64,000 nucleotides of DNA from Flavobacterium hungaricum (GTDB taxonomy: Bacteria; Bacteroidota; Bacteroidia; Flavobacteriales; Flavobacteriaceae), in NCBI RefSeq assembly GCF_015182285.1, contig NZ_PRDM01000008.1, positions 1 through 64,000 on the forward strand, written 5' to 3'. The notes under the pieces were generated by a model, which saw only the letters and a program-made list of their open reading frames with translations, had not been told where the DNA came from and did not search any database. The translations under genes and the position numbers were made by a program. This document shows, one piece after another, positions 1 through 11,500 of the stretch. Within the stretch, counting starts at the first letter, position 1. Each line of letters opens with the position of its first letter.

Positions 1-83
<83 letters not shown>

Positions 84-207
84 TAGAGCCTTGGTGTTAG
101 TCTTCGGACACGCCTTGGAAATAAGATGGATATTTGATGTTTTGGAATTCCAAGACTGTATTACTCTTGCTGTTAATTTGAAAAAAAATGAAAATTAAGT
201 AAAACAG

Positions 208-281
208 AGTCTCGTAGCTCAGCTGGTTAGAGTACTACACTGATAATGTAGGGGTCGGCAGTTCGAGTCTGCCCGGGACTA
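208..281 (+). tRNA. tRNA-Ile (GAT)
   Basis: A full cloverleaf can be drawn. The 7-bp acceptor stem pairs 208-214 with 274-280 (one G-U pair), with discriminator A at 281. The anticodon stem CTACA/TGTAG carries the loop CTGATAA, giving anticodon GAT. The T-loop TTCGAGT is standard. No CCA is encoded. It lies in the 16S-23S spacer and is processed from the rRNA transcript. Confidence 0.97.
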
Positions 282-289
282 CTATTTGA

Positions 290-437
290 CTTTAGATTTA
301 AGATCTCAGATTTTAGATTTAAAACAATAGACTGAAAAGCTTGATTTAAAGGAAATTCTGGAAGCTGGGATTCACCAAAGGAAATTAGATCAGAATCAGT
401 AATCTAAAATCTGAATTCTAAAATCTAAGATTTAAAA
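290..437. repeat. AT-rich inverted repeat in the tRNA-Ile/tRNA-Ala spacer
   Basis: Iterated AGATTTTAGATTTAAA-like words near 290-328 are mirrored by reverse-complement TCTAAAATCTAAGATTT-like words near 402-436. The two blocks could fold into a long imperfect stem that brings the two tRNAs together. The same word family recurs in other intergenic regions of this window (around 52310-52450). Confidence 0.5.
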
Positions 438-439
438 AT

Positions 440-513
440 GGGGGATTAGCTCAGCTGGCTAGAGCGCCTGCCTTGCACGCAGGAGGTCAACGGTTCGACT
501 CCGTTATTCTCCA
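440..513 (+). tRNA. tRNA-Ala (TGC)
   Basis: The acceptor stem pairs 440-446 with 506-512 (two G-U pairs), with discriminator A at 513. The anticodon loop CTTGCAC gives anticodon TGC. The T-stem AACGG/CCGTT encloses the loop TTCGACT. No CCA is encoded. It is the second of the two spacer tRNAs of the rrn operon. Confidence 0.97.
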
Positions 514-649
514 CTGGTTTACTATAAGCATAGTAAATAAAAGTTCATTGACATATTGAGATAAGAAAATAATAAAAGTAGAAAGCGTTTTTTACAATTT
601 TATTGTAAAGAACAAAAAAAAACGGTCGTAATTAATTTTATGACTGGGT

Positions 650-3531
<2,882 letters not shown>

Positions 3532-3539
3532 ACCCTTTT

Positions 3540-3559
3540 CCCGGGTCCAAAGACCCGGG
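3540..3559 (+). other. Hairpin between 23S and 5S rRNA
   Basis: A perfect 7-bp inverted repeat, CCCGGGT...ACCCGGG, has a 6-nt loop and no T-run after it. It is probably a processing or structural stem of the rRNA precursor and not a terminator. It is unusually GC-rich for this spacer. Confidence 0.55.
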
Positions 3560-3687
3560 AGGAAACTTTCTAACCAAATTTATTGTATTTCTTTATCTCA
3601 GTATGTTAAGATATTGGTTTTAATTATGAATTGTCAATTATCAATTGTTAATTAAAACAGATTGCCCAAAGCAATTATAACTTCTTA

Positions 3688-3793
3688 AGGTGGTTATTGC
3701 GGCGGGGCTCACCTCTTCCCATCCCGAACAGAGAAGTTAAGCCCGCCTGCGCAGATGGTACTGCAGTTATGTGGGAGAGTATGTCGTCGCCTT
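3688..3793 (+). rRNA. rrf: 5S rRNA
   Basis: A Bacteroidota-type 5S: a GGTGGTTATTGCGGCGGGG start, the central CCATCCCGAACAGAGAAGTTAAG block and a GTCGTCGCC end that pairs with the 5' strand. Length is about 105 nt. It is the last gene of the operon and is followed directly by a terminator. Confidence 0.95.
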
Positions 3794-3800
3794 TCTTTTT

Positions 3801-3833
3801 AAAACCCTGTTTCTATTGAAACAGGTTTTTTTG
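3801..3833 (+). terminator. Rho-independent terminator of the rrn operon
   Basis: A stem made of AAAACCCTGTTTC and GAAACAGGTTTTT (one bulged C) with a 4-5-nt loop is followed by a T-rich run. It lies about 8 nt after the 5S end. Confidence 0.85.
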
Positions 3834-3986
3834 TTTTGAAACGGTTTGCAAAACAGGCGCATGTTTGGAATCATTCTTAAAAGCAGGGATAATCTGAAAA
3901 AAGAAGAACTCTGTCTTTCTTACTCCTCTGAATTGGCTTCTAAAAGCTCTTTTTGCGTTAAATAATTAAGTTACTAGCCAGCTCGC

Positions 3987-4020
3987 TTTTGCGGGCACGG
4001 ATTGCAAATCTGCGCTGGCA
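3987..4020. repeat. Dispersed REP-like palindrome
   Basis: GCGGGCACGGATTGCAAATC followed by TGCGCT matches, as the reverse complement, the palindromic units that flank the RAYT transposase at 17979-18533. The palindromic core is GATTGCAAATC. Degenerate words of the same family follow up to about 4055. It fills the space between the rrn terminator and the next gene; nothing else is seen in 3834-4091. Confidence 0.6.
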
Positions 4021-4091
4021 TTGTCTGCTAACTTTGCCTACGCTAACGTTGCGTTTGTTGAAGTGGTAAAACTTTTTTTTTATTCGATACG

Positions 4092-5744
4092 TTAGGGTTT
4101 AATTACAGCGGGAAGAATAAATTCCTGCATCATTCTAAATACCTGCGGATGAGCATAAGGTTTATTATAAGCTGTCGCTGTTATTACAATAACTAAGGGA
4201 ATATCTTTAAAAACATAAACTTTGTTTCCTCCATTACCGCTGCAGCCAAAAGCTTCGTATTTTTTTTCATTTACGGTAAATATATCTTTCCAAAACAAAT
4301 ATCCATAACCTGTGAGATTTTCGTTTTGAGGGAAATAATTCGTAAAGCTTTTCTCTATCCAATCTTTAGACAGTATTCTTTTTCCGTTCCACGTTCCTTT
4401 GTTTTGGTAAAGTTGTCCGTATTTAGCTAAGTCTAATGTTTGTAAACCTAAACCTCCAGCTGTATTGGCTACTTTTTGCGGAGTGTACTTCCATTTGTAA
4501 TTTTTGATTCCTAATGGTGAAAATAATTTCTTTTCGGCATAAGCTTCCAAACCGTTTGGAACTTGTTTGTGTATTATATCTCCTAATATAACGACGCCCG
4601 CAGTAAAGTAATCCCAGTTTTTTCCAATTTGTTTTGTAGAATCCATTGGAAGATCAAGTCCAAATTTGACCCAATCGCTTGTTGGATACATGTTTTCTTC
4701 ATTTCCGGGAGAATCAGCATTTTGATCAGAGCCGTCAAAAGCAGAGCTCATTGTCAAAAGACTTTTTAGAGTAACTTGTTCTTTTTCGATAGAATAATTT
4801 TTATATTTTTTTAAATCGTAAAACTGGTTTAAGGATGCATTTTCATTTTTAATATAATCCTCTTTTATGGCTATTCCCATCATGGTAGAGGCAAACGATT
4901 TCCCGACAGATCTGGTATCGTGTAGTGTATTGCGATCTGCACCGTTAAAATATTCTTCGAGAAGTAATTCTCCGTTCTTTATAACAGCGATACTTGTTAT
5001 ATTTTTAAATCTTTTTTCCTCTATTCTTTTATTCAATTCACGAATAACAATGGTATCATATGCATTTTGTGAATTTTTCCATTCGCTTTGAGGAGCTATT
5101 TTTTGGATAGAAACTTGATTTTCATTTATCTCAATTTTTGCAGCTTCAATTTTAAGGCTTCCTTCCGCAATGATACTTCCAGTTTTTGTTTTGCCATCGG
5201 TTTTTAGATAAGGTCTAATCTCAATTTTTAGAACATGCGTACCAATAAATAATGCATCTTCACCGCCATTCCCGTAATAAAAGCGGCTCCATAAAAAACG
5301 GCCCCAAGATTCTTCCTGTAAAGTACTGAAAAAAGGAAGCTGAATAGTAGTCGATTTATTTTTGATTTGTGGAGTTCCCGCTCCTAGATTTAAATTTTCA
5401 GTATAAAGGAGTTTATTATCAACGTAGAAGGTAAACTGAAAATTTCCATTTTTAATTAATTCTTCCGCAGATAGACTGGTGTTTAGTTGGTGGAGATAGT
5501 TGGTTAATGAATTCCCCATGAAAATACGAATATAGAGATTGCTTTCTTTTTTAATTGGAAAGGTTTCCAAAAAATCACTTTCTTTTAGCTGTTCAAGTGG
5601 TATAGCGTTTCGTAGAAATACAATCTTTGCGATATTGGCGGCCTGTAAAGAATTTGTTATTACGTCTGGCTGTAAAACATTTTGAGATTTAGCAGTGAAG
5701 CATAGGATGAAAAAGCAGTATATAAAGTATAAATTTGTTTTCAT
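4092..5744 (-). CDS. Secreted serine hydrolase, class C beta-lactamase-related
   Basis: A 550-residue protein with an N-terminal signal peptide (hydrophobic residues 4-17, then TAKSQ). Residues of about 30-215 form a beta-rich N-terminal region I cannot name. The C-terminal half (about 235-545) is a beta-lactamase/penicillin-binding-type hydrolase. The SxxK motif is S279-V-G-K282, a KYGQLYQNKG segment resembles the Y-x-N region, and GCSGNGGN near the C-terminus sits where the KTG/HSG box is expected. Such proteins are usually periplasmic or surface esterases or peptidases, not true resistance enzymes. It is a single gene. The start is supported by a -7-like box 27 nt upstream. The substrate cannot be told. 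Confidence 0.85.
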   Translation of the reverse strand: MKTNLYFIYCFFILCFTAKSQNVLQPDVITNSLQAANIAKIVFLRNAIPLEQLKESDFLETFPIKKESNLYIRIFMGNSLTNYLHQLNTSLSAEELIKNGNFQFTFYVDNKLLYTENLNLGAGTPQIKNKSTTIQLPFFSTLQEESWGRFLWSRFYYGNGGEDALFIGTHVLKIEIRPYLKTDGKTKTGSIIAEGSLKIEAAKIEINENQVSIQKIAPQSEWKNSQNAYDTIVIRELNKRIEEKRFKNITSIAVIKNGELLLEEYFNGADRNTLHDTRSVGKSFASTMMGIAIKEDYIKNENASLNQFYDLKKYKNYSIEKEQVTLKSLLTMSSAFDGSDQNADSPGNEENMYPTSDWVKFGLDLPMDSTKQIGKNWDYFTAGVVILGDIIHKQVPNGLEAYAEKKLFSPLGIKNYKWKYTPQKVANTAGGLGLQTLDLAKYGQLYQNKGTWNGKRILSKDWIEKSFTNYFPQNENLTGYGYLFWKDIFTVNEKKYEAFGCSGNGGNKVYVFKDIPLVIVITATAYNKPYAHPQVFRMMQEFILPAVIKP

Positions 5745-5771
5745 TCTGATTATTTTTTAGTTTGGTATGTA

Positions 5772-5779
5772 CAAATATA
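5772..5779 (-). promoter_or_regulatory. Bacteroidota -7 promoter box for the serine hydrolase
   Basis: On the minus strand this reads TATATTTG, matching TAnnTTTG, and it lies 27 nt upstream of the start codon at 5744. No clear TTTG -33 box is seen. Confidence 0.45.
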
Positions 5780-5824
5780 TGTAATACAGTGCTTTATAAA
5801 TAGAATGAAATTAACATCATACTT

Positions 5825-6631
5825 TTATAAAAGTGATTTTCGATATTGCAAAGGCGTTTTTCCCATTTGCTCTTTAAAGCATCTTATGTAATGACTTTGA
5901 TCGGAAAAATTGGTTTCATAAGCAATTTCTGCTATTGATTTGTTTTTATGAAATAATAAAGAAAGCGATTTTTCGACTTTAAGTTTACGATTGTATTCTC
6001 CTAAAGTGGCGCCAAAATATTTTGGAAAATATCTGGAAAGATGAACAGGATGTATGTCTAAAAGCTCTGACAATTGTATGAGCGATAAATCGCCAGCTTT
6101 ATTTTCGTGAAGAATTTCTTTTATAGTCTTAATCCATTTCGGAACTGAATTGTAGTTTTTTTGATTATTACATTTTATGTTTTGAAGCGAATTTATTAGC
6201 AAAGTATCAATTGTTGTATTTGTAAAATCATCATTCCTTTTGCTTTCGGTAAAAAGTTTGTAGAATAACATTTTTACATATGGAATTTCTACAGCAATAT
6301 TACCTTTTAATGTATCCAATGAAAGATCAAACTGCTGCAGCCAATTTTGTTCTATTTCGATATGGAAACCACGAGTATATCCGGGAGGTTTTATATTATA
6401 ATGGGCATCATCCCAATTATGGAAGAGAAGAGATCCTGGTGTACATTGATAAATTTCATTTTTATTACCTTCTAAAACTTTTCCTTCGAGTATAAAGGTA
6501 AAATAAGGTTTTTCATGATAATGCCAGTCCACTGTATCATGAGTATATTCGGTATCTGTAATAGTAAGACCGCCCAATTGAATATACCTATTGGTCTGTC
6601 CAAAAAATTGTCCTGTTTTTAGCTGTTTCAT
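5825..6631 (-). CDS. AraC-family transcriptional regulator
   Basis: A 268-residue protein. The N-terminal part (about 10-100) looks like a small cupin-type sensor (HYHEKPYFTFILEG, then CTPGSLLFHNWDDAHYN). The C-terminal 100 residues hold two helix-turn-helix motifs; the second, with SIAEIAYETNFSDQSHYIRC and FKEQMGKTPLQYRKS, is the classic AraC signature. It is a cytoplasmic DNA-binding activator. It lies just upstream of the serine hydrolase gene on the same strand, 80 nt apart, so that gene may be its target, but this is inference. Confidence 0.93.
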   Translation of the reverse strand: MKQLKTGQFFGQTNRYIQLGGLTITDTEYTHDTVDWHYHEKPYFTFILEGKVLEGNKNEIYQCTPGSLLFHNWDDAHYNIKPPGYTRGFHIEIEQNWLQQFDLSLDTLKGNIAVEIPYVKMLFYKLFTESKRNDDFTNTTIDTLLINSLQNIKCNNQKNYNSVPKWIKTIKEILHENKAGDLSLIQLSELLDIHPVHLSRYFPKYFGATLGEYNRKLKVEKSLSLLFHKNKSIAEIAYETNFSDQSHYIRCFKEQMGKTPLQYRKSLL

Positions 6632-6803
6632 TTTACTTAAAACAATTATTGAGGTGTTTTTTGAGAATGTAATGTAGTGAATTTTTGTATAGGAATATAA
6701 AATATAAATAAACGGATGCTTTAGAAAAAGTACTCTTCATTTTTAAAATTACTAATTTTACGAGCTATTAGAAAATTTATAATGCTATTTTAAAAAGAAT
6801 TAA

Positions 6804-7163
6804 ATGATATTGCAAGATTTACCGGGGGAATATAAAATAATGGGGAGCAATCAGGATGAAAGTGATGAAATGACGTACAATGGGACTTTGAGTTTAAAGT
6901 TGGACCATAATAATCGAATAGTTGCAGATTGGCTTATTAATGACAGTCAAAAACAAAAAGGACACGGTTTTTTTAAAGACAATATTTTGGTAATTAATTT
7001 TAGTTATAAAGGAGATGATCGTAAAACCTACAAGGGAGTTGCGGTTTACAAATGCTTAAGCAAAGACGTTTTGGAGGGATTTTGGTCAGAAAAACATGGA
7101 AATCCGCTTTATCTGGGAACGGAAAAATGTTTACGAATAAAAAGTTCTGAACGGCTAAATTAA
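6804..7163 (+). CDS. Small hypothetical protein
   Basis: A 119-residue protein with no signal peptide or membrane segment. It is rich in alternating hydrophobic residues (GTLSLKLDHNNRIVADWLI, LVINFSYKG), suggesting a small beta-barrel or sandwich with a GFFKDNILVINF core. Tryptophan and glycine spacing late in the protein (EGFWSEKHGNPLYLGTE) resembles small lipocalin-like or avidin-like sheets, but I do not recognise a family. It is divergent from the AraC gene. Codon use fits the neighbours, so it is probably real. Confidence 0.6.
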   Translation: MILQDLPGEYKIMGSNQDESDEMTYNGTLSLKLDHNNRIVADWLINDSQKQKGHGFFKDNILVINFSYKGDDRKTYKGVAVYKCLSKDVLEGFWSEKHGNPLYLGTEKCLRIKSSERLN

Positions 7164-7261
7164 TTATTATTCTATTACGAGGTTTTAAGCATCGTTTAGA
7201 AAAATCAATTTAACCATTCGGAATTTTTAAATACTTTAAAAATAGATCCTGTTTAAAATAG

Positions 7262-7804
7262 TTATTCAATCAGTTCAGCAAGATTCAAAAGAGTAAAATT
7301 TAGGTCTGAAAGCAGGTTTTTTACCTTCTCGTCTGCTTGAAGATTGTTTGAAGCATAGTATAAAATCTTTGCTTCATTTTTCATATTTAAATTATTTCGA
7401 GATGCTTCCAGGAGACTGTAAACTTTAACAACCGCAGCGTTAGGGAAAAGTGATGTTAAAGTTTGTGCGACAGTGTTTTTGTAAAAATCTTTTGTAATAG
7501 TCTTGCTGGATATCAGATAATTATGATGGATAATTATTTTATTAGAAAGATCGGGCAGTTGATTAATAATGGTTGTTAATTTTTCTTTTGGCACAAAAAG
7601 GATAATAATATCACTTAAAGCAGCTGTTTCTTGTATGGTTGAAATGGTTACGCTGCCGCCAATTTTTTCTGCAGCATTTTTAATTGTGTAATTGCAATCT
7701 ATGGAGCTGATCGAAACTTTGTATCCAAAATCTGCACTTCTTTGTGCGAAATCTAAAGTAAAAGAGCCAACACCAATAATTCCAATGGTATTTTTTTTAT
7801 TCAT
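7262..7804 (-). CDS. NAD(P)-binding Rossmann protein (F420-reductase/dehydrogenase-like)
   Basis: A 180-residue protein. It starts with a dinucleotide-binding fold: GIIGVGSF at 8-15, followed by a strand that ends with D at SSIDC. The ALSDIIILFVPKEKL segment is the usual strand 4/5 of the NADP_oxidoreductase-F420 or prephenate-dehydrogenase N-domain. The rest (about 120-180) is helical and short, so only the nucleotide-binding domain plus a small cap is present. The substrate is unknown. It is a monocistronic gene, 298 nt downstream of the hydrolase operon end. Confidence 0.7.
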   Translation of the reverse strand: MNKKNTIGIIGVGSFTLDFAQRSADFGYKVSISSIDCNYTIKNAAEKIGGSVTISTIQETAALSDIIILFVPKEKLTTIINQLPDLSNKIIIHHNYLISSKTITKDFYKNTVAQTLTSLFPNAAVVKVYSLLEASRNNLNMKNEAKILYYASNNLQADEKVKNLLSDLNFTLLNLAELIE

Positions 7805-7970
7805 TAAATTGTAGAAATCCTATTGTTTTTTTGCTAAAAGTATGGATATAAAGTCTAAAACGCAGGATAGGGGAAATAATTTTAAATTGTTTTAAATTAA
7901 GATTGTTTATTTTTTAGGGGTTTTCTAAATCCATTTTTACAGTAATAGTTTAAATTGCAGCAAGAAAGCG

Positions 7971-8016
7971 AAAAAGAACCCCTTAAGAATTCTTTTCGTT
8001 ACATAATAAGGGGTTC
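7971..8016 (-). terminator. Terminator of the hydrolase operon
   Basis: A 10-bp stem, GAACCCCTTA/TAAGGGGTTC, has a T-run after it on the minus strand. It lies about 90 nt downstream of the stop of the 8103-8873 gene. The rest of 7805-8102 shows no gene. Confidence 0.7.
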
Positions 8017-8102
8017 CAAAAATTATTAAGAATTTTATTTAACTCCAACTATTTTGAGTAGTTTGAAATCATTAAAAGATAAATTAAGTTCAAAATTTAA
8101 AA

Positions 8103-8873
8103 CTACAAAGACTCATACCAATCTACAATATAGTCTGCAACAGTTTCCCAGCCTGGTTCACCGCAGATAAAGTGACTTTTTCCTTCAAAAATTTTGAGCG
8201 AAACCTGACTCCCTGCATCTTTGTATTTTCCAGCAATTGTTTTTGTGAGAGCAGGTGGAAAGATATGGTCGCTGCCGCCTCCAATAAATAAAATTGGGGC
8301 ATGCGGTTTTTTAAAATCAATGTTCGAAAACGAATTTAAAACCAATTCACGGCTCACTTTATAACTTTCTGGCACGGCAAATTTTTCAAATGCTGTTCGT
8401 TTTTCATTTTCAGGAATTGTATTAAAGAAAGCATAGTCGTACCAGTCTCGGCTTCCCATAAAGAACTTTTTGGAAGAGAAGAATCCAAATGCGGGAATAA
8501 CTGTTTTTAGCGTCTGAAAAGGCGGAAAAACATTCTTTGGCGGCGCACCGTCAATACTGACACCAGCAATAGCTTTGTCCATTTCTATTAACTTTAAAAC
8601 CGCCATGCCGGCCATAGAATGCCCGATTATCAAGGGTTTTTCGGGTAATGTATTTAGTAAGGTATTGATATTGTTTACAATGTCAATAAAACCAGTTGCT
8701 GTAAGTTCGGGATGTACTTTGGCGCGCAATTCAGCTGGATTCCCGTCGTGGCCGGGATTCGCTGGAGCATAAACCTGATATCCTTTTTTTTCATAATGCT
8801 GTTTCCAATCGGCCCAAGTTTTTTCGTTTACAAAATTTCCGTGTATGAGCACAATAGTTTTTGATTTTGCCAT
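8103..8873 (-). CDS. Alpha/beta hydrolase
   Basis: A 256-residue cytoplasmic alpha/beta-fold hydrolase. The oxyanion motif HGNF follows strand 3 (VLIHGNF, 8-14). The nucleophile elbow is G-H-S86-M-A-G. The catalytic His is in GKSHFICGEPGWE near residue 235, and a candidate acid lies in GGGSDHIFPP. It is the last gene of a three-gene minus-strand run with two isochorismatase-like genes; 7 nt separate it from the upstream gene, so translation is probably coupled. An esterase or lipase role on a small acyl compound is likely. Confidence 0.9.
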   Translation of the reverse strand: MAKSKTIVLIHGNFVNEKTWADWKQHYEKKGYQVYAPANPGHDGNPAELRAKVHPELTATGFIDIVNNINTLLNTLPEKPLIIGHSMAGMAVLKLIEMDKAIAGVSIDGAPPKNVFPPFQTLKTVIPAFGFFSSKKFFMGSRDWYDYAFFNTIPENEKRTAFEKFAVPESYKVSRELVLNSFSNIDFKKPHAPILFIGGGSDHIFPPALTKTIAGKYKDAGSQVSLKIFEGKSHFICGEPGWETVADYIVDWYESL

Positions 8874-8880
8874 GATTACT

Positions 8881-9420
8881 TTATTTAATTAGGTTTAAGA
8901 TTTCTTTAAAATTTTCGTTTTTGGAGTTTTTAACCAATTCATAAAGGCACATTTCGACAGATGTAATCGAAGCACCTTTGTTTTGTAATTTATTTAAAGC
9001 CAGAATTTTATTTTCTTCTGTACGGGAAGAAATACAATCTGCAGCGATTTCCACTTCAAAACTGGCATCCAGCAGCCCTATTACGGTTTGGTAAACGCAA
9101 ATGTGTGACTCGATGCCGCAGACAATCCACCGTTTTCTTTTAGACTGAATAATTGCTTCTTTAAACAAATTATTTTCTAAAGCGTTAAAAGAGAATTTTG
9201 CAATGGGTTTTTGGTTAGCAAATAGTTTTTGAAGCTCAGGAACCGTTGAGCCGAGTCCCGCAGGATTTTGTTCAGCACAAATAATCGGAAGAGACAGTAT
9301 TTGACATCCTCGAATCAGTTTTTCCAGATTTTGAATCAGTTTTTCGCTTTCATGTACAATACGTGCCAATTTGCCCTGCACATCTATTACAATCAAACCG
9401 GTATTTTCTAGTTGCAGCAT
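8881..9420 (-). CDS. Isochorismatase-family cysteine hydrolase
   Basis: A 179-residue protein with the isochorismatase-like triad: D13 in VIVIDVQGKL, K75 in PIAKFSFNAL and nucleophile C108 in CGIESHICVYQT. Family members hydrolyse amides or vinyl ethers (nicotinamidases, N-carbamoyl hydrolases, YcaC-type). The short form and the ESHICV motif place it near the YcaC/ISOC1 type. It is the middle gene of the operon and is followed after 7 nt by the alpha/beta hydrolase. Confidence 0.88.
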   Translation of the reverse strand: MLQLENTGLIVIDVQGKLARIVHESEKLIQNLEKLIRGCQILSLPIICAEQNPAGLGSTVPELQKLFANQKPIAKFSFNALENNLFKEAIIQSKRKRWIVCGIESHICVYQTVIGLLDASFEVEIAADCISSRTEENKILALNKLQNKGASITSVEMCLYELVKNSKNENFKEILNLIK

Positions 9421-9524
9421 TTTTCTAATTTTGGATTGATTAAATACTTTTTCATGAAATAAAGTTAGTTAAAATATTTGTTTTCAGTGTTTTGTGTGTT
9501 TTTTTTTGTTTCTATTTAAAAAGA

Positions 9525-10136
9525 TTACAGACTATTGATAAATTCTTGGGTTGAAACTAAACGATGCCCATAATGCGGAAAATTTGTTTCGACAGTTGCT
9601 TTAATTTCTTCCCAATTAAATGCTCCAATTGCATCTTTTATTAAGGTTATATGATAGCCGAGTTCTACACCATATCTTGCTGTAGAATCGACACACGTAT
9701 TGGCCCTCATACCCGCGATAACAATTTTGTTTATTCCGTGTTGTTTTAATAGAAAATCAAGATCTGTATTTGCAAATCCGCTTGCAGTCCAATGATTTTG
9801 AGCTATTAAATCGCCTTCCTGCGGCTGCAGTTCAGGATGAAATTCTCCTCCCCAGCTGTTGTTCTCAAAAAGGTTTAAATTAGAAGACCCAAGGTGAGAG
9901 GGCGACAAAAAGTTCCAGTTCAAATAATCTCCTTTTTGTGTTTTTCTATGAGGAGCGTAAATAATCTGCAGCTGTTTTTTTCTGCACTCGGTTAGTATTT
10001 TTTTCAAATTAGAAACTACATTATTTCCAATAACCGTTTCTTTGACCGTATCCCATAACTTGCCGCCTTCTGAAAGAAAATCATTAAAAGGATCGATTAC
10101 GATGAGTGCTGTTTTATTGTATTGAAGTGCTTCCAC
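9525..10136 (-). CDS. Isochorismatase-family cysteine hydrolase (second, distinct)
   Basis: A 203-residue protein with triad residues D15 (LIVIDPFNDF) and C148 (GMRANTCVDSTARYG); the lysine is probably the one before GDLI or in the NHWTASGF region. The TCVDSTAR motif and insert length differ clearly from the 8881-9420 protein, so this is not a recent duplicate. The start codon is GTG: the only upstream in-frame ATG is followed by a stop, and GTGGAAGCAC gives MEAL. It is the first gene of the operon; the 104-nt gap to the next gene could hold a second promoter. Confidence 0.88.
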   Translation of the reverse strand: MEALQYNKTALIVIDPFNDFLSEGGKLWDTVKETVIGNNVVSNLKKILTECRKKQLQIIYAPHRKTQKGDYLNWNFLSPSHLGSSNLNLFENNSWGGEFHPELQPQEGDLIAQNHWTASGFANTDLDFLLKQHGINKIVIAGMRANTCVDSTARYGVELGYHITLIKDAIGAFNWEEIKATVETNFPHYGHRLVSTQEFINSL

Positions 10137-10358
10137 AATTTTTATTTTTTTGTTTGGAATGCCATAATTGTACCTAAAATTATAAGGCGCTTAAAACCAG
10201 TAAAATGAAGTGTTTTGGATTTTGCTATTCGCTATATTTAGAGAATTTGATTAAGGATTTACTTTATTTCAATAATAATTTGATTGGAGATTAGTACCTG
10301 TTTTTAATTGAAATTTTATAATTTTAAGGAATACCATTAATTATAAAACAAATTTAGA

Positions 10359-11255
10359 ATGAACAACGGAAAAAAACTTAAGGCAGTTGCGTACGGAGAA
10401 GTGCTTTGGGATGTTTTTACGAACGAAAAAAAGATTGGCGGAGCGCCTTTGAATGTCGCTTTACGAATGAAGAGTTTAGGCGCCGATGTTGCGATGATTA
10501 GTTGTGTCGGAAATGATGAAGATGGGGAAGCCATTATAAATTATGTAAAAAACCTCAAATTAGAGACTGATACAATTGTAAAATCAGAAACTTTCCCAAC
10601 GGGCTTAGTAACGGTAACTTTAGATAAAACGGGTTCTGCAAGTTATGATATTAATTATCCGTCTGCTTGGGATAAAATCGTTTTAAATGATCTGGCAAAA
10701 AAGAAAGTAGAAGAAGCAGACGTCTTAATTTTTGGTAGTTTGGTTTGTCGTGACGAAGTTTCTAGAAATGCTTTAGAAGCCTTATTACAAAATGATGTCT
10801 ATAAAGTATTTGATGTCAATTTACGAAAACCGCATTATACTTATGATATATTAAAACACTTAATGAATAAAGCTGATTTTATTAAGTTTAATGATGAAGA
10901 GATAGCAGAAATTGCTGCGGCTTTAGAGTCACCATTTAAAACTTTAGAAGAGAATATTGACTTTATTGCAAAAACTGTAAACGTAAAAGGAATATGCGTT
11001 ACAAAAGGCGGAGATGGAGCTGTTTTATTATGGGAAGGCAAACTATATAACAATGACGGTTACCCCGTTAAAGTGATTGATACAGTGGGAGCTGGAGATT
11101 CTTTTTTAGCAACATTAATAACGTCACTTCTAACAGGTAAATTACCGCAGGAGGCAATTGATCTGGCCTGCGCAGTAGGGGCTTTGGTTGCGGCGTCTCC
11201 AGGTGCAAATCCTGAAATTTCTGAAGAAAGAATTCACAATTTGATAAGCATATAA
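10359..11255 (+). CDS. PfkB-family carbohydrate kinase (fructokinase-like)
   Basis: A 298-residue cytoplasmic sugar kinase. The N-terminal PfkB signature region reads GGAPLNVALRMKSLGAD (27-43) followed by GNDEDGEAI. The C-terminal signature DTVGAGDSF is at 241-249 with catalytic D247. DVNLRKPHY at 152-160 is typical of fructokinases. It phosphorylates a ketose or related sugar with ATP. It is monocistronic and followed by a strong terminator. No sugar transporter is adjacent, so the substrate is inferred only from the family. Confidence 0.92.
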   Translation: MNNGKKLKAVAYGEVLWDVFTNEKKIGGAPLNVALRMKSLGADVAMISCVGNDEDGEAIINYVKNLKLETDTIVKSETFPTGLVTVTLDKTGSASYDINYPSAWDKIVLNDLAKKKVEEADVLIFGSLVCRDEVSRNALEALLQNDVYKVFDVNLRKPHYTYDILKHLMNKADFIKFNDEEIAEIAAALESPFKTLEENIDFIAKTVNVKGICVTKGGDGAVLLWEGKLYNNDGYPVKVIDTVGAGDSFLATLITSLLTGKLPQEAIDLACAVGALVAASPGANPEISEERIHNLISI

Positions 11256-11285
11256 ATAAGAAATATTTGACCTTGATTTTTGAAA

Positions 11286-11308
11286 AACAGCCTTAAGGCT
11301 GTTTTTTT
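11286..11308 (+). terminator. Terminator after the PfkB kinase
   Basis: AACAGCC-TTAA-GGCTGTT is followed by seven T, 30 nt after the stop codon. Confidence 0.85.
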
Positions 11309-11500
11309 GTTTTATGGTTGTAATTGAAAGAAATTATTGCTTAAGATTTCAATTAAATTGCAGTTATTTGCAGCGATATTTAAATTGGTAATGAAGACTG
11401 TTTTTCGAGGCTTTTTTTTATGCTTTGAAATAAATTGAAAACAGCTGCGTTACTACACTATTTGGAAAATCTGCCTTAAGAGAAATATCCAATCTGCTTT

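Noticed and set aside
4092..5744. Reading the serine hydrolase as an antibiotic-resistance beta-lactamase
   Set aside because: Only the general SxxK fold is visible, the length is 550 residues with a large extra N-domain, and the class C YxN and KTG boxes are not clearly kept.
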